From Penium margaritaceum (taxonomy: Eukaryota; Streptophyta; Zygnematophyceae; Desmidiales; Peniaceae), in contig SZWC01000827.1 in NCBI GenBank assembly GCA_023375785.1, positions 266,658 to 297,101 of the forward strand: 30,444 nt of DNA, in the 5' to 3' direction. A program made the translations under genes and the position numbers. Below, one piece after another: positions 1-9,246 of this stretch (positions are counted from its first letter, which is position 1; each line of letters starts with the position of its first letter). Under the pieces are notes generated by a model. The model was not told where the DNA came from. It saw only the letters and a program-made list of their open reading frames with translations, and did not search any database.

Positions 1-780
1 ACCGTGCAAGAAGGCGTTGTTGACGTCCATCTGGTGCAATTCCCAGTCATGCTGGGCCACCTGGCTCAAGAGTGCCTTGGCGGTGGTATACTTGCCCACA
101 GGGGCAAAGGTAGCATCAAAGTCCACGTCCGACACTTGGGAGAATCCCTTAGCAGTAAGGCGAGCCTTGTAGCGCTCAACTGAGCCGTCAGGCTTCAGTT
201 TGCGGCGGTACACCCAGCGGGCGGCGATGGCCTTGCGACCCAGTGGCACCTGAACGCTCTCATAGACGCCATGTGCACGGATAACATCAAGCTCCTCGTG
301 CATGGATTGTTCCCAGAGAGCAACGTCTGGAGCAGAGCGGGCCTGACGTACGGTATCGGGCTCGAGTGGGAGAGCACTGGAGCTCTGCACAGCGAGCGCG
401 GTGGCCACAGAGGCGCTTCGCACAGGCGGAGTGGACTATGCAGGCACGACAGCCCGGTAGAGCTCCTCAACAATCATTGAGTATCCCAAGGCCGTGTTAG
501 GCTGGACCACACTGGCAGACAGGCCAAGAGCGTCAAGACCAGTCTCACCCACGGGATCAGTGGGAGCCGACGAAGCAGTGGGACAAATGGACCATGACGC
601 CTCAACAGGACGAGGAGGAACAAGGGCTGTGAAAGAGGACGACGATAAGGGCCGAAGGCTGCCACCAGGGGCTCGACTGAAGGGAGAGGGAGCCGACATG
701 GGCAAGGGTGCAACCGGGTCCAGGACATAAGGAATCGACATGGACGGAGGCTGTGGCGCACATGCAGCCGGAGAGAAGGC
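1..780 (-). pseudogene. copia-1 Pol: linker and N-terminal reverse transcriptase (RVT_2), partial
   Basis: From about 355 down to 1 the minus strand reads through the start of a copia reverse transcriptase. It includes ALWEQSMHEELDVIRAHGVY, then WVYRRKLKPDG, FDATFAPVGKY and QMDVNNAFLHG at the very edge. These are the landmark motifs of RVT_2, the enzyme that copies element RNA into cDNA inside virus-like particles. The YxDD catalytic box and RNase H would lie beyond the window. Upstream (780-440) is the low-complexity Pro/Ser linker that separates integrase from RT, ending in a conserved stretch VVQPNTALGY. A TAG at 438-436 interrupts the linker in frame. Compared with copia-2, roughly 400 bases between the integrase core and this linker are missing. 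The frame differs from that of the integrase piece. Confidence 0.85.
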
Positions 781-784
781 AGGC

Positions 785-1403
785 GAAGACGTCGGCCAGA
801 GTACGGTTCCAACGTTTAGAAACACCGTTTTGTTGTGGTGTTTATGGAGCAGAGGACTCAAGACGCACTCCTTGCGACTGGAGGAAACGAGCAGTGGGAC
901 CCAGGAACTCCCCACCACGGTCAGAGCGGAAGACGGCCAGCTTCTGCTGACAAGCACGCTCAGCCTGGACAAGCCAGGACTCAATGATGGGTCCGACATC
1001 GCTCTTCTGGCGCAAGGCAAAGACACAACAAAAACGAGAAAAGTCATCAGTCAGACAGAGGACGTAACGACCAAGGCCACCGGCAAACTCATCAGGAAGG
1101 GGACCCATGATGTCCGCATGGACAAGGGCAAGGGGGCGAAGTGTGCGAGAGTCAGATACGGGGAAAGGAGGGCGATGCATTTTGCCCTGCGCGCAGTCGA
1201 GGCAGTCGGCAGTGCAAGGAGCCAGAAATGTGCCAGGGTCAAGACCAATAGCTGGTTGATGACGAAGTAGACTGTGAATGGCAGCAGCGTGCACATGGCA
1301 GAGGCTGCAATGCAAAAGACGTGTGTGCTCGGGCGAGAGCGACGGAGCAACATGCACATGAGCGGTAGCGGCAAACAGAAGGGCCGGGTGCGAATAGAGG
1401 CAC
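785..1403 (-). pseudogene. copia-1 integrase (GAG-pre-integrase and rve core)
   Basis: The minus-strand frame ending at 842 has a degenerate GAG-pre-integrase zinc region (LHCSLCHVH, then CTADCLDCAQGKMH) and an integrase core with LVHADIMGPLPDEF, LCLTDDFSRFCCVFALRQK and VFRSDRGGEFLG. The first two catalytic aspartates of the D,D-35-E triad are therefore visible. A TAA at 844-842 breaks the core just before TPQQNGVSKRWNRTL. In that motif the residue where copia integrases carry the catalytic glutamate is lysine (codon 817-815). The integrase C-terminal domain is absent, apparently deleted. Integrase inserts element cDNA into host DNA; this copy cannot. A frame change near 1400-1430 separates it from the protease. 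Confidence 0.87.
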
Positions 1404-1406
1404 ACG

Positions 1407-2230
1407 TTACAGCCAACCACAACGAAGACCGCGAAGTAAGACGCGGCCAGAGGAATGCAGCACGACAGTGCCCACACCACAAGAGGCGACAAATTCCATA
1501 CCCTGATCGTCGAGAGTGGGGACAGACAACAGACTGACTTCAAGAGCCGGCACAAACAGGACATCGGACAAGAAGAGATCACCCGCAGGGCCAACAAAAC
1601 GCACGACACCGACACCATGGACAGGAAGCAGCTGGCCAGAACCAGTGCGCACGTGACGAACGTTCCCGATAGGTCCCAACGACACAAAGGCGCTGCGTGA
1701 CGAGGTCATGTGATGAGTGGCACCCAAGTCAAGGATCGAGAAGCCAGGGGACATACGTGCAGAAGCATAAACATGACAGGCAGCCACGGTGCCGGCGAAA
1801 GCACCAGAGGACGGCGCACGACCCAGAACAGCAGCCAAGAGACGCGGACGTGCAAGAAACTGCCAGTCCTCAATCCACACATCATCCACATCAGGAGGAC
1901 TCGACGACCCACCCCGGAGAGACCCATCCGAATCACAAGGGTGACCAATGGACTCAAACGCCAAACTCGCACCCTCGGCAGACGCGGGGCGGTGCGGCTG
2001 TGAGAAACAGGTTGCGGACGAAGACGCCGTGCGCAGGTCCACACGGAGGTCAAAAGCGGACGCTACGGGAGGCCACAGCGTGATGGACGGAAGGTCGGCG
2101 ATCCGGAGCAGAGGGCTCATACACGAAGCAAAGGAGGAGCCGGTGGCTGGCGGTGAGGGCGCAGGAACGGCCGGAGGAATGGAAAGGCACGCCGAGCCGT
2201 CGAGGAAAGCCAACACGGCAAGATATAAAT
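1407..2230 (-). pseudogene. copia-1 retropepsin-like protease region with gag remnant
   Basis: The minus-strand frame contains ILDLGATHHMTSSRSAF followed by VRTGSGQLLPVHGVG and FVGPAGDLFLSDVLFVP, the aspartic protease region of copia Pol that cuts the Gag-Pol polyprotein. The usual Asp-Ser/Thr-Gly active-site triplet reads Asp-Leu-Gly (codons about 1730-1722). TTG against an expected TCG would be one C-to-T change, and copia-2 keeps DSG here. Upstream, DVDDVWIEDWQFLARPRLL and AGTVAACHVY match the equivalent spacer in copia-2. Above about 2230 the similarity stops and repeat sequence begins, so most of gag, including any zinc knuckle, is missing. The open frame runs further up to 2732, but that part lies in the repeats and I do not count it as gene. 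Confidence 0.8.
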
Positions 2231-2269
2231 GGTGATGGTGGTCCGGAAAAAAATGGGGCCCCGTGGGGT

Positions 2270-2900
2270 GGGGCCCACGCCAACCCAGGCGAAGGTAGCA
2301 CAGGAGTAGCCATGCCGTCGGCGGGACAAGGGAAACAGGGTCTCCCGAGGCACGGAGACAACACCCCACGTGCCCAGATATCGACCGAGAGGAGGGAGGT
2401 CCAACAGGAAATGGAATGGAATAAAAGAAAAAGGAAAAAGTGTGAGTGAACGGGGACTGGAGGAAAAGGTCTCCCAAGGCACCGGGACAAAACTCCGTGT
2501 GCCTGGGTCTCGACCAAATGAGAGGAGGGTAAAAGAGGGAAATCTGAGAGCGATGAGGTAAGGAAAGGGAAGCCAAGGGCACGAAGAAAATGCCCACGTG
2601 TGCACGGTGCCACCCGAGAAACAAAGCGATATGTCGGGGAATTGGGTCGAGAACCCGGGTACCCGGGCAGCAAGCAAATGGCCAGATCGTGACAAAGAAA
2701 AGAATGGGGGTGAAACCCGAGGGAAAAACCAAGGGTTGGCCGATGAGGAAGTGAAAAGAAAAACTGTCGAGTCCAAGGTCACTCCCACAACTGTTTGTCT
2801 CCCGAGGCAGTGGGATAATCCACCAAATGTCCGGGTCTTGACCCGGAGGGTAAGAAGAGAAGTGAAGAGAAGTAACGAAAGAGAGAGAGAGAGAGATGAA
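2270..2900. repeat. diverged interspersed repeat block
   Basis: A core of about 65 bp recurs with strong divergence. It begins GTCTCCC(G/A)AGGCA, has GGGACAA about 10 bases later, then GTGCC(T/C)GGGTCTCGACC, then GAGGAGGG. Clear copies start near 2339, 2468 and 2799, with a worse one near 2571, so the spacing is irregular (about 129, 103 and 228). The copies sit where gag of copia-1 should be. The long minus-strand open frames here are by-products of the repeat. No known family is recognised by eye. Confidence 0.6.
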
Positions 2901-2944
2901 GAGGAAGAAAAAAAAAGGACAGAAAGGGAAATAAAAATATAAAA
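2838..2944. repeat. purine-rich GA/A tract
   Basis: A strongly purine-biased stretch with a pure GA microsatellite core (about 2879-2896), then GAAGAGGAAG and an A-run. It is simple sequence next to the diverged repeats and shows no gene. Confidence 0.8.
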
Positions 2945-3145
2945 CTAAAAGGTGGAGATCTGCAGAGGTGGCCCCGAGAGGGGCTGCTGAGGGGGAGACC
3001 CGGGTACACCCTGGGTCCGTTTTTTGTTTGCGTTGTCATTAGCTTGGCAGCCCTGGCAGCCCGGAGCTTGTCAAGCTTGAGGGGCCTTCGCGTTGACGGG
3101 CGTCGATGATCGAAGAGCCAGCCATGACTGGCTGCGCCGCGGCGG

Positions 3146-3540
3146 TTGTGCTGCTGCTGCGAATGTTGCTGCTGCGAGTACTGCTGTGAATGCTGCTGCT
3201 GCTACGAATGCTGCTTCTACTGCAAGCTACAACAGCAAGATCCTGTGCGGAAAGCTGCTGCTGCGATCTGCTCGCCAGTCGCGAGAGCTAGTGGTGCGAG
3301 CGCAGCTGCCGCTGCTGTTGAATGCTGCTGCTGCGAGTGCTGCTGCTGCGAATGCTGCTGCTGCTGCGAATGCTGCTGATGCTGCAAGCTGCAACCGCAA
3401 GATGTTGCACGGAAGGCTGCTACTGCGAGCTGCTGCACCAGCCGCGACGGCTAGTGTAGCGAGCGCGGCTGCCACTGCTGTTGAATGCTGTTGCTGCTGC
3501 GAGCTGCAGCGGTAGGTGCAGCGCAAGAGGTTGCTGCTGC
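3146..3540 (-). repeat. GCA/CTG trinucleotide-rich tandem repeat with alanine-rich frame
   Basis: The block is built from CTG-CTG-CGA-type triplets and contains a longer unit of about 162-164 bp present twice. The anchors are GCAAGCT at 3222 and 3384, and GCTGTTGAATG at 3314 and 3478. On the minus strand an open frame (3703-3227) encodes long alanine runs, and another frame gives Gln/His runs. It lies a few hundred bases downstream of a primer-binding site, the same relative place as the alanine-rich leader of copia-2. A leader function is inferred from position; the triplets alone could be a simple repeat. Confidence 0.7.
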
Positions 3541-3998
3541 TACGAGATGCTGCGTAAGCCAAGACGACTGCCAATGAGACGGAGACAGCCAAGGCCACGG
3601 ACGGTGCTGCCACGGATGTGGCAGCACCGTCGCCGTTGGATGGGCGAAGACGCCCAAGGCGCGCCAGGGTGCATCCGCAACCGGAAGTTGTGGTTGATGC
3701 CACGGACAGAATGCTGTGGCTGTGGAGAAAGGTGCCACAAGGGAGAGATGTTGTGGGTCAGACGATCGTAGTAGTGCGCGCTTTTCGCCGCCGAGATGGC
3801 AGCCGTGACGAGAGTACTGTTGCCGAGATTTCGGTAGCGTTCTATCTCCGGCTCCGCTGGAGTACTAGGTGGTGAGAGCCATGAGATCAAGGCCGCCACG
3901 TTGTCAGGATCTGTTCGCCCCCACCCGGTCCAACCCAGCCCATCAAGAAGCTACTGCTGCGCGTTGGATGGTGGAGTGCGAGGGTGTAGTCTGTCAAC
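3541..3998 (-). other. copia-1 leader between PBS and trinucleotide repeat, no recognised gene
   Basis: Directly after the primer-binding site the minus strand opens a frame at 3899 (MAALISWLSPPSTPAEPEIE onward, to 3540). I cannot place it in any family; it does not resemble the gag of copia-2. A short dyad, GGTGCTGCCAC at 3603 against GTGGCAGCACC near 3618, is visible. It is probably untranslated leader. Confidence 0.4.
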
Positions 3999-4011
3999 GG
4001 CTCTGATACCA
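3999..4011 (-). promoter_or_regulatory. primer-binding site, initiator Met-tRNA type
   Basis: The minus strand reads TGGTATCAGAGCC, the standard primer-binding sequence of plant copia elements, complementary to the 3' end of initiator Met-tRNA, which primes minus-strand cDNA. It is a perfect match and has the same orientation as the copia-1 coding remnants. The base pair just outside (4012-4013, reading CA on the minus strand) fits an LTR 3' terminus. Confidence 0.7.
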
Positions 4012-4253
4012 TGAGGGAATGAGAGAACCTCCTTTGCGATAGATTATGTGAGAGAGCACACTGTGAGGGACACAATGTGACAGACGTCGCTTCAAACGAC
4101 TGAGAGACGGCAAAGATATTGCTTGAAAAAAGTGAAGGAGAAGAACACAAGAATGAGCGAGGGAGATAGATATCCTCCCTCGCTTAGGCAACGCGCGTGC
4201 ACCTCTGCGCAAGCCTGTCACCTAGGGTGCAGAAATTAGCAACTCATTTGTCA
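4012..4253 (-). repeat. candidate 5' LTR of copia-1
   Basis: On the minus strand the segment could start TGACAAATGAG (4253) and end CATTCCCTCA (4012), giving TG...CA ends and about 242 bp, next to a perfect PBS. No second LTR copy lies in the window, because the other end of the element is outside it, so the outer boundary is a guess. Sequence from 4254 to 4397 holds nothing I recognise. Confidence 0.35.
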
Positions 4254-4832
4254 CTACCTTCCAGACAAGAGAGAGCCAGGTCCCGGGTTTAGTACGGGCT
4301 GCTCGGTTGTCAGAACGACGAACCAAAAGAAGCAGCGGAAGCAAAAAAAGCAGTCCTATACGACAACACTAAGAAAAAGCAAGAGTGTAGCGTACGAGCC
4401 ATTTTTAGAATAAAAAATGGCGTTTAAATATAGTTCCCGGGTTCCGGGGGCTCGAGACCGATGTCTCGACGAGTTGAGGCCCGAAAAATAATCTCGGGCT
4501 AGAGTCTAGTTCGACTCTAGCACGGATTCGGTCCATAGGCCGGATTTAAGGCAAGAGGAGTGTCGCGATGGAAGATCCATCGCGTCACTCCTCCTTTCCC
4601 TCTAGTTGGCCGCTAGGGTCCTGTTTCCACGTGGATGTGCCACGTGGAACGATAGGGTTTTAGGTTGCATGTTTACAAAAATGCCCTATGACGACTACGT
4701 CCATTTGTGGCGCGGTTCGTCTCAGCCCAAATGGCTGAGGCGACCATTCACTCCGCCTCCTTGGACTGCACTTTCTGAGGGCCTACGTTTTGGTTCAGAA
4801 GTTAGTCGCAAAACGGACCACGTCCGTTACAT

Positions 4833-4844
4833 TGGCATCAGAGC
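4833..4844 (+). promoter_or_regulatory. PBS-like motif inside the hairpin array
   Basis: TGGCATCAGAGC differs by one base from the initiator-Met-tRNA primer-binding sequence and is preceded by GTTACA, an LTR-like terminus. If real, the hairpin array downstream could be the non-coding interior of a plus-strand LTR element, with its LTR at about 4398-4831. I found no polypurine tract plus matching 3' LTR to confirm this. Confidence 0.3.
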
Positions 4845-5189
4845 CAGAGCTTCCGCGAGAGAAAACAGATGTGGGTGTCGGAAACACGCAGATGTCCGAT
4901 CTCGACATCGACGGACACCGTCTGCCGTCAGCGCAGTTTACTGCAAAAAAAAATGTTTGGACCAGTCGTCCAAACGCCGCCCGATCGGCGGAGAGAGCGA
5001 GGTGGCCGAGCCCCGTCGAGCCGAGAGGCGAGCTAGAGCCGATTGAAAGAAAAAGAAAAAAAAGGGAGCCCGGGGGAGTCACCAAACGGCGCCCGACCGG
5101 CGTCGTGGTGGCGTCAAGCGTCGAGCATCGAGCGTCGAGCTCAACGAGCTCGTCGAGCTCGGAAGGGAGCCGAGAGGAGAGATCGGGGG

Positions 5190-6245
5190 AGTGCATCTCC
5201 CCACCTTCCCGGCACCTCGTCAGGGCGCCGACGGGGAGGAGAGGGACGGTCTCCCTCTCCCCCCCCTTGCTTCCACACAGCCAATAGGGAGGAGAGGGAC
5301 GGACTCCCTCCCTCCCCCCTCAAGCATGGCGCCGACAGCGCCGAAGGGGAGGAGGGGGATGGGAGCCCCTCCCCCCCCCCCCTTCCATGGTGCCGGCGGC
5401 ACCTACGGGGGCAGATGAGGGAAGAGGTTTCCCCCTCCCTCCCTCGCTCATGGCGCCGACGGCGCCATGGGGGGGCTGGTGAGGGGAAAGTTCCCCCCCC
5501 TCCCCTCGTCCATGGCGCCGGCGGCGCAAAGGAGGGCGGGTGAGGGGAGAAATCACCCCCCCCTCGTCACTGGCGCCGGCTGCGCCAAGGGGGAGGGGTG
5601 AGGGGAGAGTCTCCCCTCCCCCCCCCCTCGTCCATGGCGCCGGCGGCGCAAAGGAGGGCGGGTGAGGGGAGAAATCACCCCCCCCTCGTCACTGGCGCCG
5701 GCTGCGCCAAGGGGGAGGGGTGAGGGGAGAGTCTCCCCTCCCCCCCCCCTCGTCCATGGCGCCGGCGGCGCAAAGGAGGGCGGGTGAGGGGAGAAATCAC
5801 CCCCCCCTCGTCACTGGCGCCGGCTGCGCCAAGGGGGAGGGGTGAGGGGAGAGTCTCCCCTCCCCCCCCCCTCGTCCATGGCGCCGGCGGCGCAAAGGAG
5901 GGCGGGTGAGGGGAGAAATCACCCCCCCCTCGTCAATGGCGCCGGCTGTGCCAAGGGGGGCGGGTGAGCGAAGAGCCCCCCCCCCCCCCCCGCCCCTCAC
6001 TTGGGCCGACGGCCGAATAGTGGAGAGGGGACGACTTCCCCTCTCCCTCCTCTCACATGGCCGACGGCCTGAGGGGTAGAGAGGTGGCGTTCTCCCCTCT
6101 CCCCCCCCTCTCACTTGGGCCGACGGCCCGAAGGGGGAGAGAGGGGGCGATCCCTCCTCTCTCCCCTCTCACGCGGGCCGACAGCCCAAGGGTGGAGAGG
6201 AGGAAGTTTCCCGCCCTCCTTCCACCTCGGTCAGAGACCATGGCC
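5190..6245 (+). repeat. GC-rich minisatellite of about 61-bp half-units; 122-bp higher-order repeat
   Basis: Between about 5511 and 5998 a 122-bp unit repeats nearly perfectly; CATGGCGCCG begins at 5511, 5633, 5755 and 5877. Each unit is two related halves. One has GGCGCCGGCGGCGC and a GGGGAGAAATCACCCC dyad. The other has TGGCGCCGGCTGCGCCA and a GGGGAGAGTCTCCCC dyad. Looser half-units extend to both sides (5190-5510 and 6000-6240), where the cores become GGGCCGACGGCCC or GGCGCCGACAGCGCC. The units therefore obey the same arm-CGNNN-arm rule as the surrounding array. Proline/glycine-rich open frames here are repeat artefacts. Confidence 0.9.
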
Positions 6246-6289
6246 CGTCAGACGCAGCCAAAAAAATTATAATTGCTTGTTGCACAGTA

Positions 6290-6532
6290 GTTGTGCGAGC
6301 GATTGGCGCAGCTGGTAGGGGCCATTTTTTTCTTAGAGGGCGGGGGTTCAACTTCAGGAAATCTTGTTCTTTTCCTACCCTTACCAAATACCCCTTCTTT
6401 TGGACCCGGCCGGTCCAACACAAATTGGAGGACAGTTCCTCCGTTTGGCGACGAATTTGGGCACCGTAAAAAGCGGTTTGAAGCTCAGACCGGGCTCCAA
6501 ATTTACGTAGATTGAAAATATCCAAAAAAAAA
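6290..6532 (+). mobile_element. possible tRNA-derived SINE
   Basis: TGGCGCAGCTGG (6304-6315) fits the RNA polymerase III A box. GGGTTCAACTTC (about 6344-6355) is close to the B box, about 30 bases further on, a normal tRNA-gene spacing. The T-stem and acceptor stem do not pair, so this is not a working tRNA. The stretch ends in an A-rich tail (6523-6533). That combination suggests a SINE with a degenerate head. I see no convincing target-site duplication, and the segment also contains array hairpins (6282-6296 and 6400-6418), so it may be chance within the array. Confidence 0.35.
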
Positions 6533-7262
6533 ATCTCTAAGTGCCACTAGCACTAGAGGCGAGGACGATTTCCTCGATAGGACCCGAGGTTTGGCCTTGT
6601 TGGCCGTGGGTTCACAGTTGTAATAACTGGCTTGGAGCTCAATCTGAGCTCTACAATGTTTTGAGAAGTTCTCAATCATTGTCCTAACATATTTTCCTTT
6701 TCATGGGAAAAAATGGAAGACCGACAGTTTTCCCAACATACAACCGAGAGACACTTGGAAGATTCCAAGCATCAAGCGAAAAAGAGGACACTCAACGTGC
6801 CAAAATTTTATTCATTTTTCATGAATCCTCAAGTTGAGGAATTCTATGTCAACCGTGTTCAAACACATTTGAAACGGTGAAAATGTTTGTACTCGAACCC
6901 GAGTGTGTGGTCAAGTTGATCATGGGTTTTGACGCGAATAATCTAAAAGCTCTGGTTGAGTTTTTCCAAAAATCAGCGGTCCTGATTTTCTTTTTCTGAT
7001 CCATTATGTAGCACAAAAAGGAGGAAAACCGACAGTTTTCCATGTCCTGAACGGAATTCACTTGGAAATGCTTCAACGACAGAAGTTTAGCACCGACAGT
7101 GCTTAATTTTTTGTGAATCAACCTCAAAGTTTGGGATATTTTGTGAGAAACCCCGAAAGGGCTGACCTTTTAAAGCCACGACATGGCTCAAGGCGGGTCG
7201 TACATACGTTAAACAATTCTGTTTATGCAAAACGACAACTACAACGTGCACCAGGTTGCAAA

Positions 7263-7700
7263 ACCACAATGGTGACGTGGATCGAGACAAATTCTTGATG
7301 AAGAACGATGAAAGCACCGAACGTGCTACGACCACTCGACGACTCACCTACTCATCGCAAAAATGCGAAATGTGCAGACTGCACAAAACGAGTGTTGATT
7401 GCACAGTTACACGGGCGTCGATTACATCATTGACGTAAGTGCCGATTGCACTACGAGCAATAGCCAAAGTGCTAGNGCAAGACCACAATGGTGACGTGGA
7501 TCGAGACAAATTCTCGATGAAGAAGGATGAAAGCACCGAATGTGCTACGACCACTCGACGACTCACCTACTCATCGCAAAAATGCGAAATGTGCAGACTG
7601 CACAAAACGAGTGTTGATTGCACAGTTACACGGGCGTCGATTACATCATTGACGTAAGTGCCGATTGCACTACGAGCAATAGCCAAAGTGCTAGTTGCAG
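7263..7700 (+). repeat. 219-bp tandem duplication with an ambiguous base at the junction
   Basis: The segment beginning ACCACAATGGTGACG at 7263 repeats from 7482 with only a few differences. An N stands at 7476, just before the second copy begins. Each copy contains array hairpins such as AGCAC-CGAAC-GTGCT (7313-7327). The high identity and the N suggest either a recent duplication or an assembly join between overlapping contig ends. Confidence 0.9.
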
Positions 7701-7924
7701 AAATTTTGTCGGCGTCGAACACACCACTAAAAAGTGCCAGTTGCACTTTAATCACGGATGCCGAAAACATCCGTGATGCTAGTGCTGAACGCACTACTCG
7801 TGGTCTACGCAGATGTGACCAAATTAAATGCCGATCTCGTATCCACGTGGGTGTCGATTGCACCAAGGATGCTGCGGTCAGTCATTCGTGAATGGATCGT
7901 GAGTGTGAGTGCCGATCGCACGCA

Positions 7925-7942
7925 ACACACACACACACACGC
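7925..7942. repeat. AC dinucleotide microsatellite
   Basis: A short pure AC run inside the hairpin array. No other feature is attached to it. Confidence 0.8.
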
Positions 7943-9187
7943 GATGGTGGAAATCCACGCGTGATAGTCGACTGACAAGTGCCGGTTGCAGTTGGAATAT
8001 GACAAACATGGAAAATGCAATTGTAGCATTCACGTGAGTGCCGAACGCACAAGTACCGTGATATTGAATGCATGGCCGATGAGTGCGTCGGTCAAATTGT
8101 TGACACGAGTGTCGAATGCACCGTTGTCATAAACATCGATTGAACAATTGACCAAAGATGCGGGTTGCACTTTTGTCGTGGGTGCCGAATGCACCACTGA
8201 TGCGAGTGCGAATGCATTATGACTATGAGTTCCGATCGGACTAGCTATGCTAGTGTTGATGGTACAACACATGTTAAAACATGCCGATTGTAACGATAAC
8301 ATGGGTGCCGATCGCACCTTGTTGTATTAACTAGCAAGAACCAGCCAACTCATTGCCTCGTCATGCTAGCTTGCGATAGACCACCAAACAAAAGCATACG
8401 ATCTATGCGCGGGATGGTTCTATGGGCAAGTGTGTCAAGCGCGACATTCGAAGTGCTGGAAATACGTCGTCTGACGACGTCGAGGATGGTCATACTGAAG
8501 AATTCTTCAAATGGAGAATCAACAGGCATGTCCGAAAACAATCACGGATGGCTGTGGTGATCAGATGTATGCCCGAATGGCGTAACACAGCGGTCTCGGT
8601 CGTCATCGACAGTGGCGATCATTGGCGATCACTTTGCCCTGCCGACAGCAGTATGTAAAGGTACTTCCGAAAGAAGTACGAACCAAATTCTAACGGATAA
8701 ATCACGTGTGACGAGGACGATTTCCTCAAATTTGGACCATGCAAAAGGTGGACGAACTCCTCCATATCCATTGGTGGAACGTGCTACAAAAGCCCAGTCG
8801 GTTGAGCCGAGTTCAAAACATGCACGGCTTGCATGACCGTAGGAGGTCAAAGCGCATGACCAAGTGCTGGAGACAACCCTCTTTCCAGTGGGCCAAGGTA
8901 TACGATCCATACCATGGTACTTCAGCCACATGAAATTGGGTACATGGCAAGCATGGAATACGTGCACGACATGCACAAAAACCTTATCCACTAACTGTTG
9001 GTGCGTTGAACACGATATAAAGTTATGGATAAGTGGGACGGACGAATGATCACAACGGTTTTGTGACAATTGAACAAGCTGACGATATCAGCTGATGTCT
9101 TGGATAAAAATGGCGACACCATTTCACCAAACAAGTAGTTTGGTGGGTGCGGGACATGTGCCACGACAGTCGCACGTCCCATTGCGC

Positions 9188-9246
9188 TACAATGTTCAAA
9201 GGCGAATGTGATCATTTACAATGTTCAAAGGCAAATGTGATCATTT
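9188..9246 (+). repeat. 29-bp direct duplication
   Basis: TACAATGTTCAAAGGC(G/A)AATG with its following TGATCATT is present twice with a period of 29 (starts 9188 and 9217) and one main difference. The second copy runs into a nested hairpin whose outer arms are GTCCGTGT and ACACGGAC (about 9256-9293). Confidence 0.8.

Larger units (their letters stand above)
1..4253 (-). mobile_element. copia-1: decayed Ty1/copia LTR retrotransposon, cut by window start
   Basis: Read on the minus strand, the order is candidate LTR (4253-4012), primer-binding site (4011-3999), alanine-rich repeat leader (about 3700-3150), diverged repeats (about 2900-2270), protease (about 2230-1407), integrase (1400-785), linker and reverse transcriptase N-terminus (780-1). 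Protease, then integrase, then RT is the diagnostic Ty1/copia order. Most of gag is not recognisable and may be replaced by the repeats at 2270-2900. Protease, integrase and linker/RT lie in different frames or carry stops, so the copy is dead. The RT runs off the window start. That the LTR and PBS at 4.0 kb belong to the same element as the coding remnants is inferred from shared orientation and spacing. Confidence 0.65.

Noticed and set aside
1947..2732. Long minus-strand ORFs above the copia-1 protease as gag
   Set aside because: They lie in the diverged repeats, contain no capsid or knuckle motif, and do not align with copia-2 or copia-3 gag.
4606..5543. Plus-strand ORFs of 146-166 codons over the left part of the hairpin array
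   Set aside because: They overlap in different frames, are rich in low-complexity Arg/Ser/Pro/Gly, and run into the minisatellite; they are by-products of GC-rich repeats.
5141..6114. Proline/glycine-rich minus-strand ORFs in the minisatellite
   Set aside because: They follow the 122-bp repeat and exist on both strands with no independent support.
6290..6365. Functional tRNA gene
   Set aside because: The A and B boxes are present, but acceptor, anticodon and T stems do not pair.
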